From: Janthinobacterium psychrotolerans
GTDB taxonomy: Bacteria > Pseudomonadota > Gammaproteobacteria > Burkholderiales > Burkholderiaceae_D
Reading direction: 5' to 3'
DNA length: 64,000 nucleotides
Assembly: GCF_001677885.1 (NCBI RefSeq)
Contig: NZ_LOCQ01000046.1
Location: forward strand, 1-64,000
Below, piece by piece: positions 17,341-28,671 of this stretch (position 1 is its first letter; each line of letters starts with the position of its first letter). A program made the position numbers and the translations under genes. The notes under the pieces were generated by a model, which was given only the letters and a program-made list of their open reading frames with translations, was not told the DNA's origin and did no database searches.

Positions 17341-18933
17341 CTATGGACGGAAGGCGGGATCGTCGCGGCGGCTGCGTTTTTCGCGCCGGCAGTTCAGGGT
17401 GCCGAGCACCATGCCTTGCGGGTCGACCGTATCGAGATGGACGTCAAAGCCCCACAGGCGCGCCACATGTTTCAGCACTTCCGTGGCCTGCTGGTTCAGC
17501 GGGCGGCGCAGGAACTGCGTATGGCGCAAGGTCAGCGCCCGGTCGTCGCGCGTGTTGACCGACCACACCTGGATATTCGGTTCGCGGTTGCCCAGGTTGT
17601 ACTGCTCGGCCAGCTGCTGGCGCACATAGCGGTAGCCGGCTTCGTCGTGGATGGCGGAAATGGCCAGTTTTTCGTTCTTGTCGTCGTCGAGCACGGCAAA
17701 GAAGTGGAATTCGCGGATCAGCCGTGGCGACAGGTACTGGGCGATGAAGCTTTCATCCTTGAAATTGCGCATGGCAAAGTCCAGGCTCTTGCGCCAGTCG
17801 CTGCCGGCCAGGTCGGGAAACCAGGCGCGGTCTTCGTCGGTCGGCTGTTCGCAGATGCGGCGGATGTCGCTCATCATGGCAAAACCGAGCGCATACGGAT
17901 TGATGCCGCTGTAATACGGGCTGTCGATAGGCGGCTGGTAGACCACGTTGGTATGGCTTTTCAAAAATTCCATCATGAAGCCGTCGCCGACCACGCCTTC
18001 GTCATAGAGCTGGTTCAATATGGTGTAGTGCCAGAAGGTGGCCCAGCCTTCGTTCATGACCTGGGTCTGGCGCTGCGGATAGAAATACTGCGAAATCTTG
18101 CGCACGATGCGCACCATCTCGCGCTGCCACGGTTCCAGCAGCGGCGCGTATTTTTCGATAAAGTACAGCAGGTTTTCTTCGGGTTCGGGAGGGAAGCGCG
18201 GCGCGGCCTTGCGCTGCCCGTCTTCGTCGTCGTCCTCATCGCGGCGCGGCAGGGTGCGCCACAGCTGGTTGATCTGCGACTGCACGTATTCTTCGCGTTC
18301 TTTCTGGCGCGCATATTCCTTGGCCATCGACAGCTTGGCCGGGCGCTTGTAGCGGTCCACGCCATAGTTCTGGATCGCATGGCACGAATCGAGCAGCAAT
18401 TCCACCGCGTCGACTCCGTGGCGCTGTTCGCATTCGGCAATGTAATTCTTGGCAAACACCATATAGTCGATGATGGCGTCGGCATCGGTCCAGGCGCGGA
18501 ACAGGTAGTTGCCCTTGAAGAAGGAATTATGGCCATAGGCCGCGTGCGCGATCACCAGCGACTGCATGGTCAGGCTGTTTTCCTCCATTAAATAGGCGAT
18601 GCACGGGTTGGAATTGATGACGATCTCGTAGGCCAGACCCATCTGGCCGCGCTTGTAGCTTTTCTCGGTTGACAGAAAATGCTTGCCGAACGACCAGTGG
18701 TTGTACGACACCGGCATGCCGACCGAGGTGTAGGCGTCCATCATCTGTTCGGCCGTGATCACTTCGAGCTGGTTGGGATAGGTGTCGAGGCCGAACTGTT
18801 TCGCCACGCGCGCGATTTCGTCGTGGATCTGCTCGATCAGCTCGAACGTCCATTCGGACTGCTCGGGCAGGGCGTTCGGGTGGCGCACGCGAACGAACGG
18901 TTCGGCATGCGGGGTGGCGGCGCTGGTCATCAT
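17341..18933 (-). CDS. SpoVR family protein (YcgB-like)
   Basis: SpoVR/YcgB-family protein (530 aa), a widely conserved family of uncertain biochemistry that co-occurs with PrkA and DUF444 in stress and starvation operons. Conserved blocks include EWTFELIEQIHDEIARVAKQFGLD, YPNQLEVITAEQMMDAY and MNEGWATFWHYTILNQLYDEG. An acidic insert (RRDEDDDEDGQR) lies near residue 230. The start at 18933 overlaps the DUF444 stop as ATGA, so the two are coupled. The earlier in-frame extension lies inside the preceding gene and was rejected. Confidence 0.9.
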   Translation of the reverse strand: MMTSAATPHAEPFVRVRHPNALPEQSEWTFELIEQIHDEIARVAKQFGLDTYPNQLEVITAEQMMDAYTSVGMPVSYNHWSFGKHFLSTEKSYKRGQMGLAYEIVINSNPCIAYLMEENSLTMQSLVIAHAAYGHNSFFKGNYLFRAWTDADAIIDYMVFAKNYIAECEQRHGVDAVELLLDSCHAIQNYGVDRYKRPAKLSMAKEYARQKEREEYVQSQINQLWRTLPRRDEDDDEDGQRKAAPRFPPEPEENLLYFIEKYAPLLEPWQREMVRIVRKISQYFYPQRQTQVMNEGWATFWHYTILNQLYDEGVVGDGFMMEFLKSHTNVVYQPPIDSPYYSGINPYALGFAMMSDIRRICEQPTDEDRAWFPDLAGSDWRKSLDFAMRNFKDESFIAQYLSPRLIREFHFFAVLDDDKNEKLAISAIHDEAGYRYVRQQLAEQYNLGNREPNIQVWSVNTRDDRALTLRHTQFLRRPLNQQATEVLKHVARLWGFDVHLDTVDPQGMVLGTLNCRREKRSRRDDPAFRP

Positions 18934-20198
18934 TTCACCTGTTTCTTGAACAGTTCGCGAAACACCGGATAGATGTCGGCCGGCGTGACGATCTTTTGCA
19001 TGGCGAAATGGGCGTGGTGGTCGAGCACGCCCGCGTATTGTTCCCACAGGTTCTGCTGCGGGCCGTCGGTGATTTCGACGTAGGTGTAATACTGCACCTT
19101 GGGCATGATGGTGTTGATCAGCAACTGGCGGCACAGCACGGAATCGTTGTCCCAGTTGTCGCCGTCGGAGGCCTGCGCCACGTAGCTGTTCCACTGCCCG
19201 CCGCCATAGCGCTCTTCTATTATAGTGTTGAGCAGATTGAGGGCCGACGACACCACCGTGCCGCCCGACTCGCGCGAGTTGAAGAAATCGTGTTCGTCAA
19301 CCTCGGAGGCGGCCGTATGGTGGCGGATAAAGACCACGTCGATCTTGTCGTAGGCGCGCTTGAGGAACAGATACAGCAGGATGAAAAAGCGCTTGGCCGT
19401 GTCCTTGCGCGACTCGTCCATCGAGCCCGACACATCCATGATGCAGAACATCACCGCCTGCGTCATCGGCTTGGGCACCTTGATGCGGTTGCTGTAGCGC
19501 AGATCGAACGGGTCAATGAAGGGGATCGCCAGCAGGCGCGTGTGCAGGTGGTGGATCAGCTGGCGCAATTCGATCACCTCGCCATCGTCTTCGGCGACGC
19601 CGTCCCCGAGCATCTGCGCCAGCTGTTCTTCGGCCAGCGCCAGCTGCTTGCGCGAACCGCCGCCGACGGCGATGCGCCGGCCCAGCGCGCCGCGCAGCGA
19701 GCGCAGCACATGGATATTCGATGGCGTGCCCGACATATTGTAGCCAGCGCGCTGGTTCTTCAATTCGGTGGTGGCCGTCAGCTGGGTTTTCACCATGTGC
19801 GGCAATTCCAGGTCTTCAAAGAAGAAGTTCATGAATTCTTCGCGCGACAGCTCGAAGATGAAATCGTCTTCGCTGGTCTCATCGCTGTTGCCGGCCTTGC
19901 CGCGGCCACTGCCGCCGCCGCCCTTGGGCCGGGCGATCTGGTCGCCCTTCAGGTATTCCTTGTTGCCGGGATTGACCACTTCCCACACGCCGCCATGGGC
20001 ATGGCCAAACGCCGGTTCGCCCACGTCCTTGACCGGGATGGTGACCTTTTCGCCATTCTCGACATCCGTGATCGAGCGCCCCTTGATGGCGCGCCCCACG
20101 GCATCCTTGATCTGGCCCTTGTAGCGCCGCAGGAATCGCTCGCGGTTGACGGCGGACTTGTTCTTGCTTTGCAAGCGCCTGTCGATGAGGTAAGTCAA
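18930..20198 (-). CDS. DUF444 / YeaH family protein, TTG start
   Basis: YeaH-type protein (422 aa) with a von Willebrand A-like domain: MFCIMDVSGSMDES gives the DxSxS metal-adhesion motif. The N-terminal half is basic and Gly-rich (KGGGGSGRGKAGN). Second gene of the prkA-yeaH-ycgB type operon. Translation starts at a TTG codon (20196-20198), supported by a perfect AAGGAGG site six bases upstream and by the family's usual N-terminus (MTYLIDRRLQSKNKSA). Confidence 0.92.
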   Translation of the reverse strand: MTYLIDRRLQSKNKSAVNRERFLRRYKGQIKDAVGRAIKGRSITDVENGEKVTIPVKDVGEPAFGHAHGGVWEVVNPGNKEYLKGDQIARPKGGGGSGRGKAGNSDETSEDDFIFELSREEFMNFFFEDLELPHMVKTQLTATTELKNQRAGYNMSGTPSNIHVLRSLRGALGRRIAVGGGSRKQLALAEEQLAQMLGDGVAEDDGEVIELRQLIHHLHTRLLAIPFIDPFDLRYSNRIKVPKPMTQAVMFCIMDVSGSMDESRKDTAKRFFILLYLFLKRAYDKIDVVFIRHHTAASEVDEHDFFNSRESGGTVVSSALNLLNTIIEERYGGGQWNSYVAQASDGDNWDNDSVLCRQLLINTIMPKVQYYTYVEITDGPQQNLWEQYAGVLDHHAHFAMQKIVTPADIYPVFRELFKKQVK

Positions 20199-20211
20199 AG
20201 GGTGCCTCCTT
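20196..20211 (-). promoter_or_regulatory. Strong ribosome binding site with TTG start codon
   Basis: AAGGAGG (minus strand, 20205-20211) sits six bases before TTG (20196-20198). No ATG or GTG in frame has a comparable site, so the TTG start of the DUF444 gene is well supported. Confidence 0.8.
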
Positions 20212-20261
20212 CACTTGTCTTGCGCGCGCGGCCGGAGCCGGCGCGCGTGCCGCTGTCCGCG

Positions 20262-22184
20262 CTATGACGACTTGCGTACGCGCAAGTACCATTCGCATAA
20301 CAGGCGTACTTGCTTGGCCGTATAGCCTTTTTCCACCATGCGGGCCACAAAGTCGGCGTGCTTGTTGGCATCGTCGGCGCTGGCCTTGGCGTTGAAGGAA
20401 ATCACCGGCAGCAAGTCCTCCGTATTCGAAAACATTTTCTTCTCGATCACGGTGCGGAATTTCTCGTAGCTGGTCCAGGCCGGATTCTTGCCGCCGTTCG
20501 AGGCCCGTGCCCGCAAGCCGAAATTGACGATCTCGTTGCGGAAATCCTTGGGATTCGAAATGCCGGCCGGCTTCTCGATCTTTTCCAGCTCGTTGTTCAG
20601 CGATTCGCGGTCGAAACTCTCGCCCGTGTCGGGGTCGCGGTATTCCTGGTCCTGTATCCAGAAGTCGGCGAACGTCACATAGCGGTCGAAAATGTTCTGG
20701 CCGTATTCGGAATAGCTTTCCAGGTAGGCCGTCTGGATTTCCTTGCCGATGAATTCCACGTAGCGCTGCGCCAGATGCTCTTTGATATAGGAAAAGTAGC
20801 GTTGTTCCAGCTCCGACGAAAACTGTTCGCGCTCGACCTGCTGCTCCAGCACATATAACAGGTGCACGGGATTGGCCGCCACTTCGGAATTGTCGAAGTT
20901 GAAGACCTTGGACAAAATCTTGAAGGCAAAGCGCGTCGACAGCCCGTTCATGCCTTCGTCGACACCGGCGTAGTCGACATACTCGTGCATCGACTTGGCT
21001 TTCGGATCGGTATCCTTGAGGTTTTCGCCGTCGTACACCAGCATCTTGGAAAAGATGCTGGAATTTTCAGGATCTTTCAGCCGTGACAGAATCGCGAACT
21101 GCGCCATCATGCGCAGGGTGCCGGGCGCGCACGGGGCTCTTTCCAGCGAGGAATTGGCCACCAGCTTGTCGTAGATCTTGATCTCGTCGGACACGCGCAG
21201 GCAATACGGCACCTTGACGATATAGATGCGGTCCAGGAAGGCCTCGTTGTTGCGGTTGTTCTTGAACGTTTTCCATTCCGACTCGTTCGAGTGGGCCAGG
21301 ATGATGCCGTCGAACGGGATTGCGCCAAAGCCCTCGGTGCCCTTGTAATTGCCCTCTTGCGTGGCCGTCAGCAGGGGGTGCAGCACCTTGATCGGCGCCT
21401 TGAACATTTCGACAAATTCCATCAGGCCCTGGTTGGCCAGGCACAGGCCGCCGGAATAGCTGTAGGCGTCCGGATCGTCCTGGGCATAGTCTTCGAGCTT
21501 GCGGATATCGACCTTGCCGACCAGCGAGGAAATATCCTGGTTGTTCTCGTCGCCCGGTTCGGTTTTGGAAATGGCGATCTGTTTCAGCACCGACGGGTAG
21601 CGCTTGACGACGCGGAACTGGTTGATGTCGCCATTGAATTCATGCAGGCGTTTCACGGCCCACGGGCTGGGGATATTGCGCAGGTAGCGGCGCGGGATGC
21701 CGTAGTCTTCCTCGAGGATGGTGCCATCCTCTTCCTCGTTGAACAGGCCCAGCGGCGACTCGTTGACGGGTGAGCCTTTCAGGCAATAGAAGGGCACATG
21801 TTCCATCAGCGACTTGAGTTTTTCGGCGATCGATGACTTGCCGCCGCCGACCGGGCCCAGCAGGTACAGGATCTGCTTGCGCTCTTCCAGGCCTTGCGCG
21901 GCGTGGCGGAAATACGAGACCACCTGTTCGATCACTTCCTCGGTGCCGTAGAAGTCGCGGAAGGCCGGGTAGATCTTGATGACCTTGTTGGCGAAGATGC
22001 GCGACAAGCGCGTGTCGTTGCGCGTGTCGATCAGCTGCGGTTCGCCGATGGCCGCCAGCATGCGTTCGGGCGCGCTGGCGTAGGTCAGCTTGTCCTTCTT
22101 GCACAGGGCCAGGTAGTCGGTGAGCGACATTTCCTCTTCACGGGTGCGCTCGTAGCGTGCTGCGTAGTTATCAAAAATGGTCAT
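20262..22184 (-). CDS. prkA: PrkA family serine protein kinase (YeaG-like)
   Basis: PrkA/YeaG kinase (640 aa), with an AAA-type ATPase core and a C-terminal kinase-like region. The Walker A motif is GPVGGGKS (110-117). Family hallmarks include MSLTDYLALCKKDKLTYASAPERML at the N-terminus and DGIILAHSNESEWKTFKNN. The E. coli homologue acts in nitrogen-starvation and stationary-phase responses. The ATG at 22184 was preferred to a TTG two codons upstream because AGGA is correctly spaced from it. It leads the DUF444-SpoVR operon. Confidence 0.94.
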   Translation of the reverse strand: MTIFDNYAARYERTREEEMSLTDYLALCKKDKLTYASAPERMLAAIGEPQLIDTRNDTRLSRIFANKVIKIYPAFRDFYGTEEVIEQVVSYFRHAAQGLEERKQILYLLGPVGGGKSSIAEKLKSLMEHVPFYCLKGSPVNESPLGLFNEEEDGTILEEDYGIPRRYLRNIPSPWAVKRLHEFNGDINQFRVVKRYPSVLKQIAISKTEPGDENNQDISSLVGKVDIRKLEDYAQDDPDAYSYSGGLCLANQGLMEFVEMFKAPIKVLHPLLTATQEGNYKGTEGFGAIPFDGIILAHSNESEWKTFKNNRNNEAFLDRIYIVKVPYCLRVSDEIKIYDKLVANSSLERAPCAPGTLRMMAQFAILSRLKDPENSSIFSKMLVYDGENLKDTDPKAKSMHEYVDYAGVDEGMNGLSTRFAFKILSKVFNFDNSEVAANPVHLLYVLEQQVEREQFSSELEQRYFSYIKEHLAQRYVEFIGKEIQTAYLESYSEYGQNIFDRYVTFADFWIQDQEYRDPDTGESFDRESLNNELEKIEKPAGISNPKDFRNEIVNFGLRARASNGGKNPAWTSYEKFRTVIEKKMFSNTEDLLPVISFNAKASADDANKHADFVARMVEKGYTAKQVRLLCEWYLRVRKSS

Positions 22185-23769
<1,585 letters not shown>

Positions 23770-23791
23770 ACCTCTATAAAGATCCGCCGCC

Positions 23792-26323
23792 ATGCTCCGC
23801 CTTTCCCTCAACATGACCGGGCGCGACTGGCGCGCCGGGCAATTGCGTTTCCTGCTGATCGCCCTCATCGTGGCCGTCGCCGCGCTCTCGGCGGTGGGCT
23901 TTTTTGTCGACCGCCTGCGCTCAAGCCTGAACCGCGACGCGCACCAGCTGCTCGGCGCCGACCTGGTCATCAGCGCCGACCAGCCGGTCAGCGCCGCCTG
24001 GCGCGCCGAGGCGCAAAAGCGCGGCCTGCTGCTGGCCGACACCGTCACCTTTCCCAGCATGGCGCAGGCCGGCGAAGGCGAGCAATCGCTGTCGCAGCTC
24101 GCTTCCATCAAGGCCGTTTCCGACGGCTATCCGCAGCGCGGCAAGCTGAAAATCACCACCAGCGCCAGCGAGGCGCTGGACGCCGTCGGCAAACCCACCG
24201 ACCAGGTGCCGGCGCCCGGCACCCTGTGGGTCGATGCGGCCATCTTGTCGGCCCTGAACGCGAAGCTGGGCGACACCCTGAAACTGGGCGACAAGCGCTT
24301 TACCGTCACCCAGCTGATCGCCAGCGAGCCTGACCGTGGCGCCTCGTTCCTGAACTTTGCGCCGCGCGTGATGCTGCCGCTGGGCGACCTGGCCGCCACG
24401 GCGCTGGTGCAAAACGGCTCGCGCGTGTCGTACCGGCTGCTGCTGTCGGCGCCGGCCAGCCAGGCCAGGGACATCGCCAGCTACCAGTCGTGGGTGGAAA
24501 AGCAGATCAGCGAACAGGCCATCAAGGGCGTGCGCGTCGAATCGATCGAGTCGGGCAATCCGCAGATGCAATCGACCCTGGACCGCGCCGACCGTTTCCT
24601 CTCCCTGGTCGGCTTGCTGTCGGCGATGCTGGCGGCGGTCGCCGTGGCGATGGCGGCGCGCCGTTTCATGCTGCGCCACCTCGACGCCTGCGCCATGCTG
24701 CGCTGCCTGGGCCTGACGCAAAACCAGGTCACGGCCATGTATGTGATCGAATTTCTGATCGTCGGCCTGGCCGGCAGCGTGATCGGCGTGGCGGTCGGTT
24801 ACGGCGGCCACCTGGTGCTGCTCGAACTGCTGGGCAAGCTGGTGCAAAGCGACTTGCCGCCGGTGTCGATGCTGCCGGCCCTGCAGGGCGTGGCCACCGG
24901 CATGCTGCTGCTGCTCGGCTTTGCGCTGCCGCCGATTTTGCAATTGCGCAATGTGCCGCACAACCGCGTGATCCGCCGCGAACAGGCGCCGCCGCAGGCG
25001 CTGGCGCTGGCCACCTATGGCCTGGGCATCGCCGCCTTTGTCGTGCTGCTGCTGTGGCAGGCCGGCGACGTGACGCTGGCGCTGCTGACGGCGGCCGGTT
25101 TTCTCGGCGGCTTTGCGCTGTTCGGCCTGGTGGGCTGGCTCGGCCTCAAGTCCCTGAAAAGCCTGCGCGGCCTGGTCAACCATCAAAGCTGGCGCTTTGC
25201 CGTCACGTCCCTGCAGCGCCGCCCGGGCGCCACCGTGATCCAGGTGGTGTCGCTGGCGCTGGGCCTGATGGCCCTGCTGCTGCTGACCGTGGTGCGCGGC
25301 GACCTGATGGTGGCCTGGCGGGCCGCCACGCCGGCTGACGCGCCGAACCGCTTTATCATCAATATCTTGCCGGAACAAAAAGAGCCGATCGCCGCGCGCC
25401 TGGCGCAGGCCGGCGTGGTCAACGCGCCGCTCTATCCGATGATACGCGGGCGCCTGGTGGCCGTAAACGGCAAGACGATTACCGAAGAGACTTATCAGGA
25501 CGACCGCGCCAAGCGCCTGGCCGACCGCGAATTCAATCTGTCGACCATGGCGCGGATGCAGCAGCAAAACAAGCTGGTCGCCGGCCAGTGGTTCAGCGGC
25601 AAGCCCGGCGCGCCGGCCGAGGCGTCGGTGGAAGAGGGCATCGCCAAGACCCTGAACCTGAAGCTTGGCGACAGCATGCGCTTCGATATTGCCGGCCAGA
25701 GCGTCGAGGCGCGCATCACCAGCTTGCGCAAGCTCGAATGGGGCTCGATGCGCGTCAATTTCTTTGTCATCATCAATCCGGAAGCGATGGCGGACACGCC
25801 GCAAACCTGGATCACCGCGTTTCATCTGCCGGCCGCGCATGGCGACCTGGGCAATGCGCTGACGCGCGATTATCCGAATCTGACAGTGGTCGATGTCGGC
25901 GGCATCCTGAAACAGATCCAGGCGGTGCTGGACCAGGTGGTGACGGCGGTCGAATTCCTGTTTGCATTTACGCTGGCGTCGGGCCTGCTGGTGCTGTATG
26001 CGGCCCTGATGGGCTCGCAAGACGAGCGCACCCGCGAAGCGGGCCTGCTGCGCGCGCTGGGCGCGACCCGGCGCCAGCTCGCGCAAGCCCAGCTGATCGA
26101 GTTCTCGCTGGTGGGCGCTCTGGCCGGCCTCCTGGCCGCGTCCGGCGCGGCCGCCATGGGCTGGGCGCTGGCCACATACCAGTTCAAGTTTGCCTGGAGT
26201 TTTGCGCCTGGCGTATGGGTCTTTGGCCTGCTGGCCGGCGCCCTGTGCGCGATCGCCGGCGGCTGGCTGGGCCTGCGCGGCGTACTGAAGCATCCGCCGC
26301 TGCAAACCCTGCGCGAAAGCTGA
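23792..26323 (+). CDS. FtsX-like ABC transporter permease (YbbP type)
   Basis: Large permease (843 aa) with an N-terminal helix, a periplasmic MacB-like domain, and two FtsX-type four-helix blocks (about 260-480 and 700-840). Repeat motifs in the two blocks read AMLRCLGLTQNQVTAMYVIEFLIVG and GLLRALGATRRQLAQAQLIEFSLVG. YbbP-type permeases normally pair with a small ATPase (YbbA) in lipid or envelope export; no ATPase gene lies next to it here. It follows the deaminase gene by 22 bases. The substrate is unknown. Confidence 0.85.
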   Translation: MLRLSLNMTGRDWRAGQLRFLLIALIVAVAALSAVGFFVDRLRSSLNRDAHQLLGADLVISADQPVSAAWRAEAQKRGLLLADTVTFPSMAQAGEGEQSLSQLASIKAVSDGYPQRGKLKITTSASEALDAVGKPTDQVPAPGTLWVDAAILSALNAKLGDTLKLGDKRFTVTQLIASEPDRGASFLNFAPRVMLPLGDLAATALVQNGSRVSYRLLLSAPASQARDIASYQSWVEKQISEQAIKGVRVESIESGNPQMQSTLDRADRFLSLVGLLSAMLAAVAVAMAARRFMLRHLDACAMLRCLGLTQNQVTAMYVIEFLIVGLAGSVIGVAVGYGGHLVLLELLGKLVQSDLPPVSMLPALQGVATGMLLLLGFALPPILQLRNVPHNRVIRREQAPPQALALATYGLGIAAFVVLLLWQAGDVTLALLTAAGFLGGFALFGLVGWLGLKSLKSLRGLVNHQSWRFAVTSLQRRPGATVIQVVSLALGLMALLLLTVVRGDLMVAWRAATPADAPNRFIINILPEQKEPIAARLAQAGVVNAPLYPMIRGRLVAVNGKTITEETYQDDRAKRLADREFNLSTMARMQQQNKLVAGQWFSGKPGAPAEASVEEGIAKTLNLKLGDSMRFDIAGQSVEARITSLRKLEWGSMRVNFFVIINPEAMADTPQTWITAFHLPAAHGDLGNALTRDYPNLTVVDVGGILKQIQAVLDQVVTAVEFLFAFTLASGLLVLYAALMGSQDERTREAGLLRALGATRRQLAQAQLIEFSLVGALAGLLAASGAAAMGWALATYQFKFAWSFAPGVWVFGLLAGALCAIAGGWLGLRGVLKHPPLQTLRES

Positions 26324-26340
26324 ACCCTGGCTGCATGGCG

Positions 26341-27348
26341 TCAGGCGGCCAGGCTTTCCCTGGCCTGCGCCAGCAGGAACTGCGCGTACGACAGCACCGG
26401 CTGTCCCAGCTGGTGCGCCGGCACGTCGAACAGCGCCCAGTAATATGGCTCGCGGCCGTGGCAGATGGCCGGCGCGGCGCAGTAGCGGAACCAGTTCTCG
26501 CCGATGCCGGCGCGATACATGCCGTCGCCGTCGGCATCGGAAAAATACGGGATCACGCGTTTCTCCAGCAGCGCCACCAGCAGGGAGTCGGGCGCGTCGC
26601 TGTCGCGCGCCATCTCGTATTGCGTATGCAGGCTGCGTTCCGTTTCGATCACCATCAGCCGCGCCTGGCCGTCGCGCGTAAAGAACAGGATGCCGCCCGG
26701 ATTCGGGAAGATATAGTGTTCGACAAAGCCATGGCGCCTGCATAGCTCAAGCACCACCGCCGCCAGCGCCTCGTCCTGCAGGAACTGGTAGTTATGCAGC
26801 AACAGCAGGTCGCGCACCGTATCGGACTGCTGCAGGAAAAATTCCCGTTGCAGGCTGATGATTTCATGTTCGAGGATATCGAGCGCGTTGTCGTCGCTCT
26901 TCTTGATATAGCGGTCGATCAGGCCGCGGTTGAAGGCGGTCACCGCCACTTTTTCATCGGCCGCTCCCGTAAATAAAATCTTCTTGCACGGCAGGTCGCG
27001 CACGGCCTGGCAAAATTCCAGGCCATTCATCTGCGGCATCGAATAGTCGACCACCAGCACCGACGGCGTGGCGAAGCGCTGCGCCCGGGCGCTGATGCGC
27101 CAGATGCGTTCGACGTCGAGTGCCACGTTGCATTGGTCGGGCGGCAGGTTTTGCGTGTCGAAATTGACATGCAGCGGGGTTTCGCCCTGCTGCGTGCTGT
27201 GGCGCAGCCAGTGCAGCGCCGCGCTGGTGTCGTGGAAGGTCTTGCGCGCCAGCGCCGGATCGAGCTGGAAGGCCAGGCTTTTCAGGAAGGAGTCGCTGTC
27301 GTCGATCAGGACGGTCAGGGTAGGATGGGTATGGACGGGAAGTTGCAT
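26341..27348 (-). CDS. jqsR: JqsR/LqsR-like quorum-sensing response regulator
   Basis: Response regulator of 335 aa. The receiver domain (about 10-155) has the acidic pair DD16-17, phosphoacceptor Asp101 in VLVVDYSMPQMNG, Thr127, and the Lys of YIKKSDD. An unusual stretch of about 45 residues separates the early strand from the phospho-Asp strand. The C-terminal half (about 160-335) has no helix-turn-helix motif, as with Legionella LqsR. It starts three bases after the sensor kinase stop, so the two are co-translated. Assignment rests on the locus (kinase plus CqsA-type synthase) and domain layout. Confidence 0.82.
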   Translation of the reverse strand: MQLPVHTHPTLTVLIDDSDSFLKSLAFQLDPALARKTFHDTSAALHWLRHSTQQGETPLHVNFDTQNLPPDQCNVALDVERIWRISARAQRFATPSVLVVDYSMPQMNGLEFCQAVRDLPCKKILFTGAADEKVAVTAFNRGLIDRYIKKSDDNALDILEHEIISLQREFFLQQSDTVRDLLLLHNYQFLQDEALAAVVLELCRRHGFVEHYIFPNPGGILFFTRDGQARLMVIETERSLHTQYEMARDSDAPDSLLVALLEKRVIPYFSDADGDGMYRAGIGENWFRYCAAPAICHGREPYYWALFDVPAHQLGQPVLSYAQFLLAQARESLAA

Positions 27349-27351
27349 GCG

Positions 27352-28671
27352 TCACCTTGCACGGAGGGGAGGAGAAAAGCGGTCGGGCGCCGGTTGCACG
27401 AACTCCAGTACGAAGATGGCATATGCACTGTCGCGCGACACGCAACTGATGCGCGCCTGCCAGGCCTGCAGGATTTGCCGGCACAGGGCCAGGCCGATGC
27501 CGCTGCCGTTGTGTGCTGGGTAGGAGTAGAAACGGTCGAAGATCAAAGGCAGCCGGCTGGCGGCGATGCCGCAGCCGGTGTCGATGAACAGCAGGCGCGG
27601 CACGGCGCGATTGCCATCGATGACGATGCGTACGCGGCCCTTGCCGGCGCGATGGATGGCTTTGAGCGCATTGCGCAGCAGGTTCAGCAGGATCACCACG
27701 CACAGTTCGGTCTGGCCAGGAAAACGGAAGTCGCTGCGTACATCGACCGTGACGAGGGCGCGCTGGGCCGCGCTGACAAAAGGGTAGCGCTTGAGCACGG
27801 CCGTCACGGTTTCATGCATGCCGACCGATTCGTTCGCTTCGAGCCGGCTGCTGACGGCGCTGGCGCTGAGCAGGAACAGGTCGATCATATGGTGCATATG
27901 GCGCACTTCGAACTGGATGCGCGCCAGCGCGTCCTGGCAGGCGGCACCGCTGTCGGCATCCGTGCCTGCTCCGTCGGCATCGCGCGGCAGCAAGCGCTGC
28001 AGGCCGCGCACATTGGCCTCGACGCTGACCAGCGGCGTGCGCAGCTCGTGCGCCACGCTGCCCAGGCCAGCGGCCAGGCCGGCCAGTTTTTCCTGCGCCC
28101 CCACGTGGCGGCTGACTTTGACCAGCGACAATACGACGATGGTAAACCAGTGTATCGGCAATTGCTGCAGCACTTGCGTGTCGAGCAGGAAACTCGGATC
28201 GCCCTGCATGGCAAACACCGCGCAGGCCAGCAGGGTGCCGCTCAGGTAGGCCAGCACGGCGATGCGGGTATCGAAATGGAACAGCACCACCAGCGCCACC
28301 AGCAGCGAGTGCATCCACAAGGCCGACGCATGGTTCATCAGGAACATCAGGGTAAAGAAAAACGGCAGCTCGAACGTCAGGCTGACGAACAGATAGATGC
28401 TGAACCAGGTATTGCTGAAGCGGTGAGGAAACAGCGCAGGCACGAACAGCAGCGCGGCCATGATGCGCAAGGCCGGCGATTCGTATTCCTGAGGAAAGTA
28501 GTGATGCCACAGCGTGTAGTACAGGGGCATGCCGATCGCACCGCAGAAGGCCAGCAGGCGTACCTGGGCGCGCCGCGCCGGCGTATGTTCGATGGCGTCA
28601 TGGAAATGCAGGAAAGGCTGTAGGAGCCGGCCTTGCCATGGTTTTCCAGCGGATGACTGCGCATGCTTCAT
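27352..28671 (-). CDS. jqsS: JqsS/LqsS/CqsS-type sensor histidine kinase
   Basis: Membrane histidine kinase (439 aa). About six hydrophobic segments (38-185) form the sensor, predicted to bind an alpha-hydroxyketone signal. The H-box is VAHELRTPL (phospho-His208), with N-box LLRNALKAI, G1 DTGCGI, F-box FDRFYSY and G2 GSGIGLAL. There is no C-terminal receiver domain, unlike Vibrio CqsS but like Legionella LqsS, so phosphate should pass straight to JqsR. It is transcribed divergently from jqsA. The start has no clear ribosome site. Confidence 0.88.
   Translation of the reverse strand: MKHAQSSAGKPWQGRLLQPFLHFHDAIEHTPARRAQVRLLAFCGAIGMPLYYTLWHHYFPQEYESPALRIMAALLFVPALFPHRFSNTWFSIYLFVSLTFELPFFFTLMFLMNHASALWMHSLLVALVVLFHFDTRIAVLAYLSGTLLACAVFAMQGDPSFLLDTQVLQQLPIHWFTIVVLSLVKVSRHVGAQEKLAGLAAGLGSVAHELRTPLVSVEANVRGLQRLLPRDADGAGTDADSGAACQDALARIQFEVRHMHHMIDLFLLSASAVSSRLEANESVGMHETVTAVLKRYPFVSAAQRALVTVDVRSDFRFPGQTELCVVILLNLLRNALKAIHRAGKGRVRIVIDGNRAVPRLLFIDTGCGIAASRLPLIFDRFYSYPAHNGSGIGLALCRQILQAWQARISCVSRDSAYAIFVLEFVQPAPDRFSPPLRAR

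Noticed and set aside
23921-26743. Minus-strand frame of 940 aa antisense to the permease
   Set aside because: Gln/Arg-rich shadow of the permease gene; it also crosses into jqsR.
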